Part shown: positions 24,540-33,463 of the stretch, in pieces
How the letters are laid out: every line of letters begins with the position of its first letter
Numbering within the stretch: position 1 is the first letter of the stretch
DNA from: Acinetobacter sp. ANC 4910
Lineage (GTDB): Bacteria; Pseudomonadota; Gammaproteobacteria; Pseudomonadales; Moraxellaceae
Assembly (NCBI RefSeq): GCF_004331035.1
Contig: NZ_SJNT01000011.1
Location: forward strand, 1-64,000
Reading direction: 5' to 3'
Length of the DNA: 64,000 nt
Position numbers and translations under genes: made by a program
The notes under the pieces: generated by a model
The model's database searches: none
The model's input: only the letters and a program-made list of their open reading frames with translations
Told to the model about the DNA's origin: nothing

Positions 24540-24560
24540 TTTTGGTCGGACCTACCAAAA
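24540..24560 (+). promoter_or_regulatory. FadR/GntR-like operator upstream of FadL
   Basis: The 21-bp dyad TTTTGGT-CGGACCT-ACCAAAA contains TGGTCGGACC, which matches the TGGTC-N-GACC core of E. coli FadR sites and the general GT-N3-AC pattern of GntR/FadR-type regulators. It lies 68 bp before the ATG of the first FadL gene. It is not found before the second copy. The cognate regulator is not in the window. Confidence 0.5.
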
Positions 24561-24628
24561 ATTCCAGAATTAACAAAAGCATGATTCAACATGCATAAAA
24601 ATCGTGTACCTCAAGGGAAGATGAAAGA

Positions 24629-25864
24629 ATGAAATTAAAAGCGCTAACTACCGCAATGATTCTCGCAGCATTACCAACCGCTGGAGCATTTGCTGCGGCA
24701 CTTGACCGTTCAGGACAATCAATTTCTGCCTTCTTACAACCAGGCAACTATTTTGAAGCAGGTATTTCAATACTAGATCCAAGTGTTTCTGGTACAGCTA
24801 ATGCTAATGGCTCATCAATATCAGATATGGGCGATGATTATTACTTTCCAAATGCTGCATTAAAATTACAAGTAAATGATCATTTCTCTTTTGGTTTAAT
24901 TTACGATCAACCATTTGGTGCTGATGCAACTTATTCAACTAGTGATTCTGTATTAGCAGCAAATGGCTCAGGTTTATTTCATAATGGCACAGAGTCGACC
25001 AATGTTGAAGTTAAAACCCAAAACCTTGCTATGATCTTAGGCTACCAACCGAATGAAAATTTTAATATTTATGGTGGTGGTGTTTACCAAACAATTAAAG
25101 GTCATGTAAAACTTCGTGGTTTAGCATATGGTGGAGCTGCTGGATTCGGCGGATATAATGCAGATATTAGTGAAGACAGCGCTACAGGATGGTTAGCTGG
25201 TTTTGCCTACCAAATTCCTGAAATTGCCTTGAAAGCATCTATTACCTATCGTTCTGAAGTTGAGCATTCTGTCGGAATAGATGAATCTTCTGTTGGTACA
25301 GGAGCCCTTTCAGCTATTATGAATAATCCTGCACTAGCGGGAGTGAGTGCTACAGGTGATACAGATGTTACTACACCTCAATCTGTTAATCTTGATTTCC
25401 AAACTGGAGTTATGGCAAATACTGTAGCGTTTGCGAATGTACGTTGGGTAAACTGGAAAGATTTCGCAATTCGTCCTTATGCATTTGGTGTTGCAGCAGG
25501 AAAAACTCCAGGATATCCAAATGGATTTGATTTGGTTGCTTATAGCGATGATCAATGGTCAACAAATGTTGGCTTAGGTCGCAAATTAAATGAACAATGG
25601 GCAGGTAATGTTTCTGTAGGTTGGGATTCTGGTGCAGGTAACCCTATAACGACACTAGGTCCTACAGAAGGTTATTGGAACCTTGGTTTAGGTGTTCAAT
25701 ATAGCCCAACACCAGCAACCTTTATTGCTGGTGGTGTGAAATACTTCTGGTTAGGCGATGCTAAAGCACAAACTGGCGCACAATTTGGCACATCAAATTA
25801 TGTTGCAAATTTCTCTGACAATGATGCAATTGCATACGGTTTAAAACTCGGCTACCGCTTCTAA
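24629..25864 (+). CDS. FadL/OmpP1-family outer-membrane fatty acid porin, copy 1
   Basis: 411 residues. A signal peptide MKLKALTTAMILAALPTAGAF with cleavage near A-A. The N-terminal hatch begins LDRSGQSISAFLQPGNYFEAG, followed by a 14-strand barrel rich in aromatic girdle residues, ending NDAIAYGLKLGYRF with the C-terminal aromatic needed for barrel assembly. FadL proteins carry long-chain fatty acids and other hydrophobic compounds across the outer membrane. Tandem with a second copy. A terminator follows. The upstream dyad suggests fatty-acid control. Confidence 0.92.
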   Translation: MKLKALTTAMILAALPTAGAFAAALDRSGQSISAFLQPGNYFEAGISILDPSVSGTANANGSSISDMGDDYYFPNAALKLQVNDHFSFGLIYDQPFGADATYSTSDSVLAANGSGLFHNGTESTNVEVKTQNLAMILGYQPNENFNIYGGGVYQTIKGHVKLRGLAYGGAAGFGGYNADISEDSATGWLAGFAYQIPEIALKASITYRSEVEHSVGIDESSVGTGALSAIMNNPALAGVSATGDTDVTTPQSVNLDFQTGVMANTVAFANVRWVNWKDFAIRPYAFGVAAGKTPGYPNGFDLVAYSDDQWSTNVGLGRKLNEQWAGNVSVGWDSGAGNPITTLGPTEGYWNLGLGVQYSPTPATFIAGGVKYFWLGDAKAQTGAQFGTSNYVANFSDNDAIAYGLKLGYRF

Positions 25865-25878
25865 TTCATACTCCATTC

Positions 25879-25910
25879 AAAAGACCATCCTTCTGGATGG
25901 TCTTTTTTTT
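25879..25910 (+). terminator. intrinsic terminator after FadL copy 1
   Basis: The stem AAAAGACCATCC / GGATGGTCTTTT is followed by a run of eight Ts, 15 bp after the stop codon. Confidence 0.92.
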
Positions 25911-26067
25911 GGCAAAAAGTATCATTTTATAAATTTCTGTTTCTATCAAACTTAGCCAAGTGTTTCTTAATTAAGCATTTAATCATTTACTTAAAAAGCT
26001 CTATAATTAAACTAATTACTCTAATTTTTTATATATAAATCATTAATATACATACGTACCATTAGTA

Positions 26068-26154
26068 TTTTTACTCTATTCAAGCACTTTTTGTGTATGA
26101 GCTAGTTCAATTAATAAACGGCATAGTGCATTTACTCTTTTTTAATTTGTGTTA
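26068..26154 (+). promoter_or_regulatory. duplicated upstream blocks, FadL copy 2
   Basis: Second occurrence of block A (26068-26080) and block B (26128-26154). Block B lies 46 bp from the ATG here but 116 bp away in copy 1; copy 1 has an extra segment carrying the FadR-like dyad. Confidence 0.6.
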
Positions 26155-26200
26155 CCTTCGCCTAACTTTTAGTTACAAAGTGATATCAGGGAAAATATCC

Positions 26201-27382
26201 ATGAAGCTTACAGCCCTTAAAAAAGCAATTTTACTCTGTCTTATTCCTACCACCTCTACATTTGCAGCGGGTCTCGATCGTTCTGGTCAATCTATCCTGC
26301 CTTTTTTGCAATCAGGAAACTATGCTGAAGCTTCAATCAGTATTTTAGATCCGAATGTAAGTGGTAAAAGTAATAGTGGGGCTGCTGTAACAGACATGGC
26401 GGATGACTATTATTTCCCATCAGCTGCACTTAAAGTTCAGGCAACCGAACATTTTTCTTTTGGTTTACTTTACGACCAACCTTATGGAGCTGACTCTCAA
26501 TATTCTGCTGAAGCGGGTACTTTTGGTAATGGCGTAGAAGGTACTAGTGTTAAAGTTCGTACCAACAACTTATCCCTGATTGTCGGCTACCAACCAACTG
26601 AAAACTGGAATTTTTATGCAGGCCCTGTTTATCAAACGGTAAAGGGTGATGTCTCTTTACGTGGTGCAGCTTACTCGTTACTTTCTGGTTATGACATTAA
26701 CCTAAAAGAAGACGAGGCTTATGGTTGGTTAGCTGGTGCAGCGTATCAAATTCCAGAAATTGCATTAAAAGCAGCTGTAACCTACCGCTCTGAAATTAAA
26801 CACGAATTAGATACTACAGAAACTTCAAATATCTATATTCCACCGAATTACTTACCAACTTTACCAAGTGGCGTAGACTTACGTTCTGTCACCAGCCAAA
26901 CTGAAGTGGTCACACCACAGTCTGTGAATGTAGACTTTCAAACTGGTGTTGCAAAAGATACTTTAGCTTTCGCAAATGTACGTTGGGTACACTGGGACCA
27001 ATTTGCTGTTAGCCCAACAGCTTTAGCAACCGCATCAAAAATCGCGAAAGGTAAAGCACAAAACCTGATCGATTATTCTGATGATCAAATTTCTGCAACA
27101 ATTGGTCTAGGTCATAAATTCAATAAAAAATGGTCTGGTTCTGTTTCAGCAGGTTGGGATTCAGGTGCAGGTAATCCCGTTACAACTTTAGGCCCAGTTG
27201 AAGGCTATTGGAGTGCAGGCTTGGGTGGTCAATATAGCCCAGCAGAAAATTATTTTGTTCAAGCTGGTGTTAAGTACTTCTGGTTAGGGGACGCTAAGGC
27301 ACAAACTGGCGGTAATGTTGTTGGTGATTTCTCTGATAATGAAGCAATTGCTTACGGATTGAAATTTGGCTATAAATTCTAA
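26201..27382 (+). CDS. FadL/OmpP1-family outer-membrane fatty acid porin, copy 2
   Basis: 393 residues from the ATG at 26201, preceded by AGGGAA; the in-frame codons back to 26093 would destroy the signal peptide. Signal peptide MKLTALKKAILLCLIPTTSTFA, then LDRSGQSILPFLQSGNYAEA, closely parallel to copy 1 through to NEAIAYGLKFGYKF. The two copies differ mainly in surface-loop regions (around residues 85-95 and 210-235), consistent with different ligands after tandem duplication. Own promoter blocks and terminator. Confidence 0.92.
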   Translation: MKLTALKKAILLCLIPTTSTFAAGLDRSGQSILPFLQSGNYAEASISILDPNVSGKSNSGAAVTDMADDYYFPSAALKVQATEHFSFGLLYDQPYGADSQYSAEAGTFGNGVEGTSVKVRTNNLSLIVGYQPTENWNFYAGPVYQTVKGDVSLRGAAYSLLSGYDINLKEDEAYGWLAGAAYQIPEIALKAAVTYRSEIKHELDTTETSNIYIPPNYLPTLPSGVDLRSVTSQTEVVTPQSVNVDFQTGVAKDTLAFANVRWVHWDQFAVSPTALATASKIAKGKAQNLIDYSDDQISATIGLGHKFNKKWSGSVSAGWDSGAGNPVTTLGPVEGYWSAGLGGQYSPAENYFVQAGVKYFWLGDAKAQTGGNVVGDFSDNEAIAYGLKFGYKF

Positions 27383-27392
27383 TCTTTGAAAT

Positions 27393-27426
27393 AAAAAAGA
27401 CGGACTTATAAGTCCGTCTTTTTTTT
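27393..27426 (+). terminator. terminator between FadL copy 2 and thrH (both directions)
   Basis: AAGACGGACTT and AAGTCCGTCTT form a stem with A-run in front and T-run behind, so it can serve both convergent genes. Confidence 0.9.
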
Positions 27427-27443
27427 GCTTTAATCTTATAAAA

Positions 27444-28061
27444 TTAAGCAGGAATATCACGTATAGATGCCTTACGAATAGCTTCTTTTAACGCATCATA
27501 ACCGTTGATTGCTGGGAATTGTGGAAACTCAGCAATCACATTTTCTGGCGCATCAAACAAGAAACCATGATCTGCTTCGCCCAACATTGTGGTGTCATTA
27601 TATGAATCACCCGCGGCAATCACACGGAAGTTTAAACCATGAAGTGCTTTCACTGCCTGACGCTTTTGGTCTGGTTGACGTAATTTATAAGCAGAAATCA
27701 TGCCCTGCTCATCTGTTTCTAACTTATGACAGAAAATGGTTGGCCAACCCAATTGTTTCATCAGTGGATGTGCAAACTCATAAAAAGTGTCTGAGAGAAT
27801 AATCAGTTGAAAATGCGTGCTGACCCATTCAACAAACTCTTTCGCACCTGGAAAGGGTCCCATTTCCGCAATCACTTCTTGAATATCATCCAAGCCTAAA
27901 TTATGTTGCTTAAGAAGATTTAAGCGCTGTGTCATCAACACATCGTAGTCAGGAATATCACGTGTTGTCGCTTCTAGCGCTTTAATTCCAGTTTTTTTTG
28001 CAAAGTTAATCCAAATTTCTGGAACTAACACACCCTCTAAATCAAGACATACAACTTCCAT
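27444..28061 (-). CDS. thrH: bifunctional phosphoserine phosphatase/homoserine phosphotransferase ThrH
   Basis: A HAD-superfamily enzyme that hydrolyses phosphoserine and can pass phosphate to homoserine. Seen: motif I CLDLEGVL (nucleophile Asp of DLEG, ThrH form), motif II ILSDTFYEFA, and motif IV AAGDSYNDTTML. 205 residues. Start ATG 28061 (MEVVCLDLEG) because GGGAG lies 6 bp before it and ThrH proteins start at this point; the longer frame adds four residues. Single gene. Confidence 0.93.
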   Translation of the reverse strand: MEVVCLDLEGVLVPEIWINFAKKTGIKALEATTRDIPDYDVLMTQRLNLLKQHNLGLDDIQEVIAEMGPFPGAKEFVEWVSTHFQLIILSDTFYEFAHPLMKQLGWPTIFCHKLETDEQGMISAYKLRQPDQKRQAVKALHGLNFRVIAAGDSYNDTTMLGEADHGFLFDAPENVIAEFPQFPAINGYDALKEAIRKASIRDIPA

Positions 28062-28262
28062 GAATGCTCCCAACTGTCTATGAAAAAAATTTGGACTATA
28101 ATAGCATCAACTTATGATTCAGTAATTGCTGTTTTTTAAATCTATTTTTTTCATAAGCATTTATTTTTTAATGCTAAGTAGAAATATTCAATTCAATTAG
28201 AATATTTTCAAAATCTTTTAATATAGGTTTTGAAGTCTCCAAGCCTATAGCCAGGAACTCTA

Positions 28263-28997
28263 ATGACTACTATCCCTACTGTCGATCATATTGATGCACT
28301 TGCATCTGAATATGCGGATAAATCTCCAAGTGAAATTTTAGAACTCGCACTGAATCAAGAAGGTGAAATTGCCATTTCTTTTTCGGGCGCTGAAGATGTT
28401 GTACTGATTGATATGGCTGCCAATCTGGGTAAACCATTCCGTGTTTTTAGCTTAGACACGGGGCGTTTACACCCAGAAACCTATCAATTTATTGAAACTG
28501 TACGTAAACATTACAACATTAATATCGAAATCTGTTTCCCAGAATCTGAAGCAGTCCAAGCGCTCGTGAATGAAAAAGGATTATTCAGTTTTTACCAAGA
28601 TGACCATAAAGAATGTTGTGGTATTCGCAAAGTACAACCTTTACGTAAAAAACTGGCGACTTTAGATGGTTGGATTACGGGTCAGCGTAAAGACCAAAGC
28701 CCTGGCACACGCACAGAAATTCCAGTGGTTCAATCTGATGTTGGTTTTTCTGGTCCAGATAAACAGCTGATTAAATACAATCCTTTAGCCAATTGGTCAA
28801 GTGCAGAAGTATGGAGCTATATCCGTATGATGGAAGTGCCATACAATCCATTACATGAGCGTGGTTTTATTTCAATTGGCTGTGAACCATGTACGCGACC
28901 AGTATTGCCCAATCAACATGAGCGTGAAGGTCGTTGGTGGTGGGAAGAAGCCACCCATAAAGAATGCGGATTACATGCAGGTAATTTATCAAAATAA
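28263..28997 (+). CDS. cysH: assimilatory adenylyl-sulfate reductase CysH
   Basis: Reduces activated sulfate to sulfite with thioredoxin electrons. Seen: [14 protein letters not shown] (phosphosulfate-binding loop, near 39-52), [33 protein letters not shown] and the C-terminal catalytic KECGLH. The two Cys pairs (CC and CxxC) that bind a [4Fe-4S] cluster mark it as the APS-reducing type rather than the E. coli PAPS type. 244 residues. Terminator at 29011-29040. Confidence 0.93.
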   Translation: MTTIPTVDHIDALASEYADKSPSEILELALNQEGEIAISFSGAEDVVLIDMAANLGKPFRVFSLDTGRLHPETYQFIETVRKHYNINIEICFPESEAVQALVNEKGLFSFYQDDHKECCGIRKVQPLRKKLATLDGWITGQRKDQSPGTRTEIPVVQSDVGFSGPDKQLIKYNPLANWSSAEVWSYIRMMEVPYNPLHERGFISIGCEPCTRPVLPNQHEREGRWWWEEATHKECGLHAGNLSK

Positions 28998-29010
28998 TTT
29001 TGTCAAGCCA

Positions 29011-29040
29011 AAGCCACTGAACTATTCAGTGGTTTTTTTT
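29011..29040 (+). terminator. intrinsic terminator after cysH
   Basis: The stem CCACTGA / TCAGTGG with a 5-nt loop is followed by eight Ts, 17 bp after the stop codon. Confidence 0.9.
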
Positions 29041-29170
29041 CAGATTGATGGACATATAAAGCCGTAACTTTTCTAAGTAAAAGGCGCTATACTCAAATCA
29101 AGTTTTATAATTCTAACAAGGTGTCTCAGAAAGGAGTCACCGCAGAAATTGCAGTGAGGCAATCAATACT

Positions 29171-30550
29171 ATGCGCCCATTACACCCCATTGACTTTATT
29201 TTTTTAACATTAGAAAAACGGCAGCAACCTATGCACGTTGGGGGATTATTTCTTTTCCAAATTCCTGAACATGCACCTGAAACTTTTCTACAGAATTTAG
29301 TTGCAGATATTCGCAACTCAAAATCTATTCCCATCCCACCATTTAACAATAAATTAAATGGTCTGCTATGGGATGAAGATGAAGAGTTTGATCTCGATCA
29401 TCATTTTCGCCATATTGCATTACCCCATCCTGGACGCATTCGTGAATTACTGACCTATATCTCACAAGAGCATAGCGCCCTTATTGATCGAGCTAAGCCT
29501 TTATGGACGTGTTACATCATCGAGGGAATCGAAGGTAACCGTTTTGCTATGTATTTTAAAATTCACCATGCCATGGTCGATGGTATTGCGGGTATGCGTC
29601 TGGTCGAAAAATCACTCTCTCACGATCCAAATGCCAAAAGCATTGTGCCACCGTGGTGTGTTGAAGGACCTCGTGCAAAACGCATAAAAGAAGCGAAAGT
29701 CAGCCGCATGAAAAAAATCATCACTGGGTTGAAGCAACAGGTTGAAGCAACCCCTATCGTGATGCGGGAACTTTCCAAAACAGTAATGCAGGATATGGGG
29801 CGTAATCCAGACTATGTGTCTAGCTTTCAAGCACCAAGCAGTATTTTGAATCAGCGTGTCAGTTCATCACGCCGCTTTGCTGCCCAGTCTTTTGATTTTG
29901 ATCGTCTGCGTCATATCGCGACATCTTTAAATGTCACTATTAACGATGTGGTATTGGCGATTTGCTCTGGTGCATTACGTGAATATTTACTGAGTCAAAA
30001 TGCCCTGCCGAAAAAGCCTTTGATTGCCATGGTTCCTGCTTCTATTCGGGATGATGATTCAGAAGTATCGAATCGAATTACCATGATTTTGGCAAATTTG
30101 GGCACACATAAAGAAGATCCTTTAGAACGTTTGCAGATTATTCGTCGTAGTGTCCTCAATGCAAAAGAACGCTTTAAACGCATGAATTCAAACCAAATCA
30201 TGAATTATAGTGCTTTTGTATATGGAGCCGCAGGTCTAAATATTGCATCAGGTTTAATGCCAAAACGTCAGGCATTCAATTTGGTTATCTCTAACGTACC
30301 AGGTCCACGTGAACCTTTATATTGGAATGGCGCCAAATTAGATGCCTTATATCCAGCATCCATTATCTTAGATGGTCAAGCGCTCAATATTACGATGACC
30401 AGTTATTTGGATAAGCTTGAAGTTGGTCTAACGGCATGCCGTGTTGCACTACCTAAAATGCAAAACTTGTTGACGCATTTGGAAGAAGAAATTCAACGTT
30501 TTGAAAGTATTGTTGGAGTAAAGAACCCAAAGTTGCAAGCGGTGAGTTAA
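29171..30550 (+). CDS. atfA: wax ester synthase/diacylglycerol acyltransferase AtfA
   Basis: Joins acyl-CoA to fatty alcohols or diacylglycerol, making wax esters and triacylglycerol storage lipid. Seen: the active-site motif HHAMVDG (near residue 132), N-terminal MRPLHPIDFIFL, PLWTCYIIEG, and the C-terminal NVPGPREPLYWNGAKL. 459 residues, and closely similar throughout to the Acinetobacter baylyi enzyme as I recall it. Monocistronic; AAGGAG at 29131-29136 is too far to be its RBS, so initiation signals are weak. A strong marker for the genus. Confidence 0.95.
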   Translation: MRPLHPIDFIFLTLEKRQQPMHVGGLFLFQIPEHAPETFLQNLVADIRNSKSIPIPPFNNKLNGLLWDEDEEFDLDHHFRHIALPHPGRIRELLTYISQEHSALIDRAKPLWTCYIIEGIEGNRFAMYFKIHHAMVDGIAGMRLVEKSLSHDPNAKSIVPPWCVEGPRAKRIKEAKVSRMKKIITGLKQQVEATPIVMRELSKTVMQDMGRNPDYVSSFQAPSSILNQRVSSSRRFAAQSFDFDRLRHIATSLNVTINDVVLAICSGALREYLLSQNALPKKPLIAMVPASIRDDDSEVSNRITMILANLGTHKEDPLERLQIIRRSVLNAKERFKRMNSNQIMNYSAFVYGAAGLNIASGLMPKRQAFNLVISNVPGPREPLYWNGAKLDALYPASIILDGQALNITMTSYLDKLEVGLTACRVALPKMQNLLTHLEEEIQRFESIVGVKNPKLQAVS

Positions 30551-30586
30551 CCGCTAAAACAGCACAGCAAGATACTGCAAAATAAA

Positions 30587-30613
30587 TTAAGGGGCTTCAT
30601 GTGAGCCCCTTAA
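30587..30613. terminator. bidirectional terminator overlapping the end of the small PA1571-like gene
   Basis: The stem TTAAGGGGCT / AGCCCCTTAA has a 7-nt loop. It lies between convergent atfA and the small gene, and its right arm includes the latter's stop codon (30610-30612). Confidence 0.8.
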
Positions 30614-30783
30614 GCTTTAATACTACGACACTGTTTCAGTAATTGATGACATACCGAACGAACCATGGCAGTTGTAATTTGAGTTTCTTTGCCTTGTTCA
30701 TCTACGATATAACCCGTATGTACGTTTTTATTATCTAGCACGTGCTTGATACCTTGTTTGATAATTTTTTCACTCATGCCCAT
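30610..30783 (-). CDS. small PA1571-family-like protein (57 aa)
   Basis: Start ATG at 30783 with AGAGGTG just before it; product begins MGMSEKIIKQGIKHVL and contains VDEQGKETQITTAMVRSVC. The pattern of a short basic start, a DEQGKE-ITTAM core and an amphipathic C-terminal helix resembles the PA1571 family of small pseudomonad proteins; I make this match from memory only. Function unknown. A second ATG at 30777 is possible. Confidence 0.7.
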   Translation of the reverse strand: MGMSEKIIKQGIKHVLDNKNVHTGYIVDEQGKETQITTAMVRSVCHQLLKQCRSIKA

Positions 30784-30923
30784 TTCACACCTCTTCTTGC
30801 TAAGACCAAATTCTCCAAAAATGAAAATTTAGTTTGGCTACTTGGTATGAGTAGTATTGAAAAAACCAGCTCGAAAGTAAAATTTCAGTTGTAACAAGTG
30901 TTTAACGACATCCTGTTACAATT

Positions 30924-32378
30924 TCAGCTCAGAATGATATCGTATTGCTCTTGCGTATATAAATTTTCCACCTGAAATTTAATCACGCGATTAATGAAAT
31001 GCTCTAAATCCGCCACAGCTGGCGCTTCTGCCGTAAGTAAGCGATCAATCACAGATGGATGTGCGACAACAGTAAAGCCACTCTGTGATTCAAAAGCTCG
31101 GGTATACCGTAAGATTTCTCGAAAGATTTCGTAACATACCGTCTCTGCTGTTTTGACATAACCACGCCCCTGACACGTCGGACAAGATTCACATAACAAA
31201 TGTTCTAATGACTCACGGGTACGCTTACGCGTCATTTCCACCAGACCTAACTCAGAAACCTGCGTAATTTTGGTCTTGGCATGGTCACGTTCCAACATGC
31301 GATCAAACTGACTCATCACTTCTTCACGATGCTGAGCTTCCTGCATATCAATGAAATCAATGATAATAATGCCACCCAAGTTACGTAAGCGTAACTGGCG
31401 TGCAATGACCTGCGTTGCCTCCATATTGGTTTTAAACACGGTATCTTCCAGTGTTCTACCACCCACATAGGAACCCGTATTGACATCAATTGTGGTCATG
31501 GCCTCGGTCTGGTCAATCATTAAATAACCGCCCGACTTTAAAGCAACACGTGTTTGTAACGCTTTCTGAATGTCTTCTTCAACATTATATAAGTCAAAAA
31601 TTGGTCGTTCACCAGGATAGTGAATCAAACGACTCTGCATATTTGGCACAAACTCAGCCACGAATTCCTGCAATTTGGCATGAATTTCACGTGAGTCAAC
31701 GGAAATTTTTACAGTATTTTCATTCGCTAAATCACGAATAATACGTTGTGGTAAGGGTAATTCTTCAAAAATAAGCGAAGGTACGGCAATATTTTTTTGT
31801 TTACGTTGGATGTATTCCCACAACTTTGCCAAATACGCCATATCCTGTGCAATGGACGCTTCATCAATGCCTTCCGCAGCAGTGCGTACAATAACTGAAC
31901 CGGGCAACTCATGTTCGGCTTGGATCTTCTCAATAATAGAACGTAAACGCTCACGCTCTCCTTCCGATTCAATTCGTTGCGATACACCAATATGATTACC
32001 AAAAGGCATGAGCACCAAATAACGCGAAGGAATAGAAAGGTCTGTGCTTAAACGCGCGCCTTTGGTTCCCAGCATATCTTTCATGACTTGGACTGTCAGA
32101 ATTTGCCCGGGCTGTAATAACTCAAAAACATTGGGAATAGGCTGATTCCGCGGCCAGATCATATCATTGATATGTAAAAAAGCAGTACGCGACAGACCAA
32201 TATCGACAAAAGCCGCTTGCATACCTGGCAAAACACGAACCACTTTGCCTTTATAAATATTTCCTACCAAACCCCGTTTTACAGTACGTTCAACATATAA
32301 CTCGTTGACTGTACCGTTTTGAATTAACGCCACACGACACTCCATCGGTGTGACATTAATCAGTAACTCGTCAGACAT
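30924..32378 (-). CDS. rng: ribonuclease G
   Basis: Endoribonuclease that matures the 5' end of 16S rRNA and decays some mRNAs. Seen: the S1 domain VGNIYKGKVVRVLPGMQAAFVDIG (about 38-61), the RNase H-like catalytic part with GGYLMIDQTEAMTTIDVNTG (catalytic Asp pair with IIDFIDM), and the zinc-link Cys pair CPTC (near 405). 484 residues from ATG 32378; the longer frame needs TTG. No long C-terminal scaffold, so RNase G, not RNase E. Last gene of the mre-maf-rng string. Confidence 0.94.
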   Translation of the reverse strand: MSDELLINVTPMECRVALIQNGTVNELYVERTVKRGLVGNIYKGKVVRVLPGMQAAFVDIGLSRTAFLHINDMIWPRNQPIPNVFELLQPGQILTVQVMKDMLGTKGARLSTDLSIPSRYLVLMPFGNHIGVSQRIESEGERERLRSIIEKIQAEHELPGSVIVRTAAEGIDEASIAQDMAYLAKLWEYIQRKQKNIAVPSLIFEELPLPQRIIRDLANENTVKISVDSREIHAKLQEFVAEFVPNMQSRLIHYPGERPIFDLYNVEEDIQKALQTRVALKSGGYLMIDQTEAMTTIDVNTGSYVGGRTLEDTVFKTNMEATQVIARQLRLRNLGGIIIIDFIDMQEAQHREEVMSQFDRMLERDHAKTKITQVSELGLVEMTRKRTRESLEHLLCESCPTCQGRGYVKTAETVCYEIFREILRYTRAFESQSGFTVVAHPSVIDRLLTAEAPAVADLEHFINRVIKFQVENLYTQEQYDIILS

Positions 32379-32417
32379 AATAAGACTCAAAACATTATAA
32401 AAATTTTTGTTTCACCA

Positions 32418-32984
32418 TTAATTTAATAGCTTAATGGCTTTGAATAACTCGACTGTCTCATGTAACGGCAAACCAACTACATTGGTATAACTGCCTTCAA
32501 TACAGGGAATATAACGCGAAGCAAGCCCTTGTATGGCATAAGCTCCCGCTTTCCCTTCAGGTTCCCCTGTTGCCCAATAGTCTTCCATGTCTTTCAGGCT
32601 CAACACTTGAAATTCGACTTGGGTACGCACCACTATACTTGAAATTTGCGCTGATGTACGTACACACACCCCAGAAAATACATCATGCTTTCTGCCCGAT
32701 ATTTTTGCCCACATTTCAAAGGCATGGTCTTTTGATTCTGGCTTACCCAAAATTTCACCATCGATACTTAAACTGGTGTCTGCAGCAACAATGACGGCAT
32801 TTGGAAATTTTTCTTGTACTACCGACGCTTTTTCACAAGCCAAACGCTGGACATAATCTGCTGCGGTTTCATTCTCAAACGTAGATTCATCAATCTCAGG
32901 ACTATAAACCAAGAAGTCTAGACCGAGCTGCTGAAGCAGCTCACGACGTCTGGGAGAACTAGAAGCAAGAACTAGATGCGCCAT
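32418..32984 (-). CDS. maf: Maf-family nucleoside triphosphate pyrophosphatase
   Basis: 188 residues from ATG 32984 (MAHLVLASSSPRRRELL); the upstream open frame belongs to mreD read in another frame. Seen: ASSSPRRREL, EIDES, ADTSLSIDGEILGKP and SGRKHDVFSGV, the Maf blocks for hydrolysing non-canonical NTPs (house-cleaning; YhdE type). Its start overlaps the end of mreD by 13 bp, and rng follows after 39 bp. Confidence 0.93.
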   Translation of the reverse strand: MAHLVLASSSPRRRELLQQLGLDFLVYSPEIDESTFENETAADYVQRLACEKASVVQEKFPNAVIVAADTSLSIDGEILGKPESKDHAFEMWAKISGRKHDVFSGVCVRTSAQISSIVVRTQVEFQVLSLKDMEDYWATGEPEGKAGAYAIQGLASRYIPCIEGSYTNVVGLPLHETVELFKAIKLLN

Positions 32985-33463
32985 TTTTTCAGTACAAAAT
33001 AAACCAGCGGCCACAGCAAAACACTGGTGAGTAATGGTTGCCAATGTCGGGCAAAGGGAAACTGAATGCCCCCCATAATTTGTGCCACCCACATCATAAA
33101 TAGATAAGCTAGAATTGCCAGCGCTGCAATAACCCACAGGTTGGCAAAAGTCAGTACACGGCGTTCACGAATCAAAAAACGCGTCACAAAACTAATCACC
33201 ACAAAACACAAGGCATTCAAGCCCAGTGGTGCATCCATCAACAAATCAACAAAAATACCAGTACCGAAAGCAAACCAGACACCACACCATGTTGGCTGAC
33301 ACAGCACCCAAAACAGCATCACCATCATCATAAACAATGGACGCCAGCCCGAAACTGCATATGCCAATGGATAAACCATCAGCACAGAAGCAACAATCAC
33401 TGAAAAGATGATTGGGAATAACGGATCTTGACGTTTTTCTTGACGTAACTTAGCGATTGGCAT
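32972..33463 (-). CDS. mreD: rod shape-determining protein MreD
   Basis: 163 residues, five membrane helices in the MreD order (PIIFSVIVASVLMVYPLA at the start; GIFVDLLMDAPLGLNAL in the middle, a conserved family stretch). It is part of the elongasome that couples MreB to peptidoglycan synthesis. Overlaps mreC by 14 bp and maf by 13 bp, indicating translational coupling. Confidence 0.93.
   Translation of the reverse strand: MPIAKLRQEKRQDPLFPIIFSVIVASVLMVYPLAYAVSGWRPLFMMMVMLFWVLCQPTWCGVWFAFGTGIFVDLLMDAPLGLNALCFVVISFVTRFLIRERRVLTFANLWVIAALAILAYLFMMWVAQIMGGIQFPFARHWQPLLTSVLLWPLVYFVLKKWRI

Larger units (their letters stand above)
24170..24628. other. 459-bp regulatory gap upstream of the first FadL porin
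   Basis: It contains the ygfZ end hairpin, two sequence blocks (24438-24451 and 24486-24512) repeated before the second FadL gene, and a dyad with a FadR-like core (24540-24560). A 63-codon minus-strand frame here has no family likeness and is probably not a gene. Confidence 0.6.
25865..26200. other. 336-bp gap between the two FadL genes
   Basis: It contains the terminator of copy 1 and the control blocks shared with copy 1 (26068-26154). Nothing else recognisable; in-frame codons upstream of 26201 do not look like a signal peptide. Confidence 0.6.

Noticed and set aside
24401..24592. 63-codon minus-strand frame in the FadL upstream gap
   Set aside because: It overlaps conserved regulatory blocks and the FadR-like dyad and has no family likeness.
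32985..33137. Longer Maf protein starting at 33137
   Set aside because: The added 51 residues are mreD read in another frame; Maf proteins start at the MAHLVLASSSPRR point.
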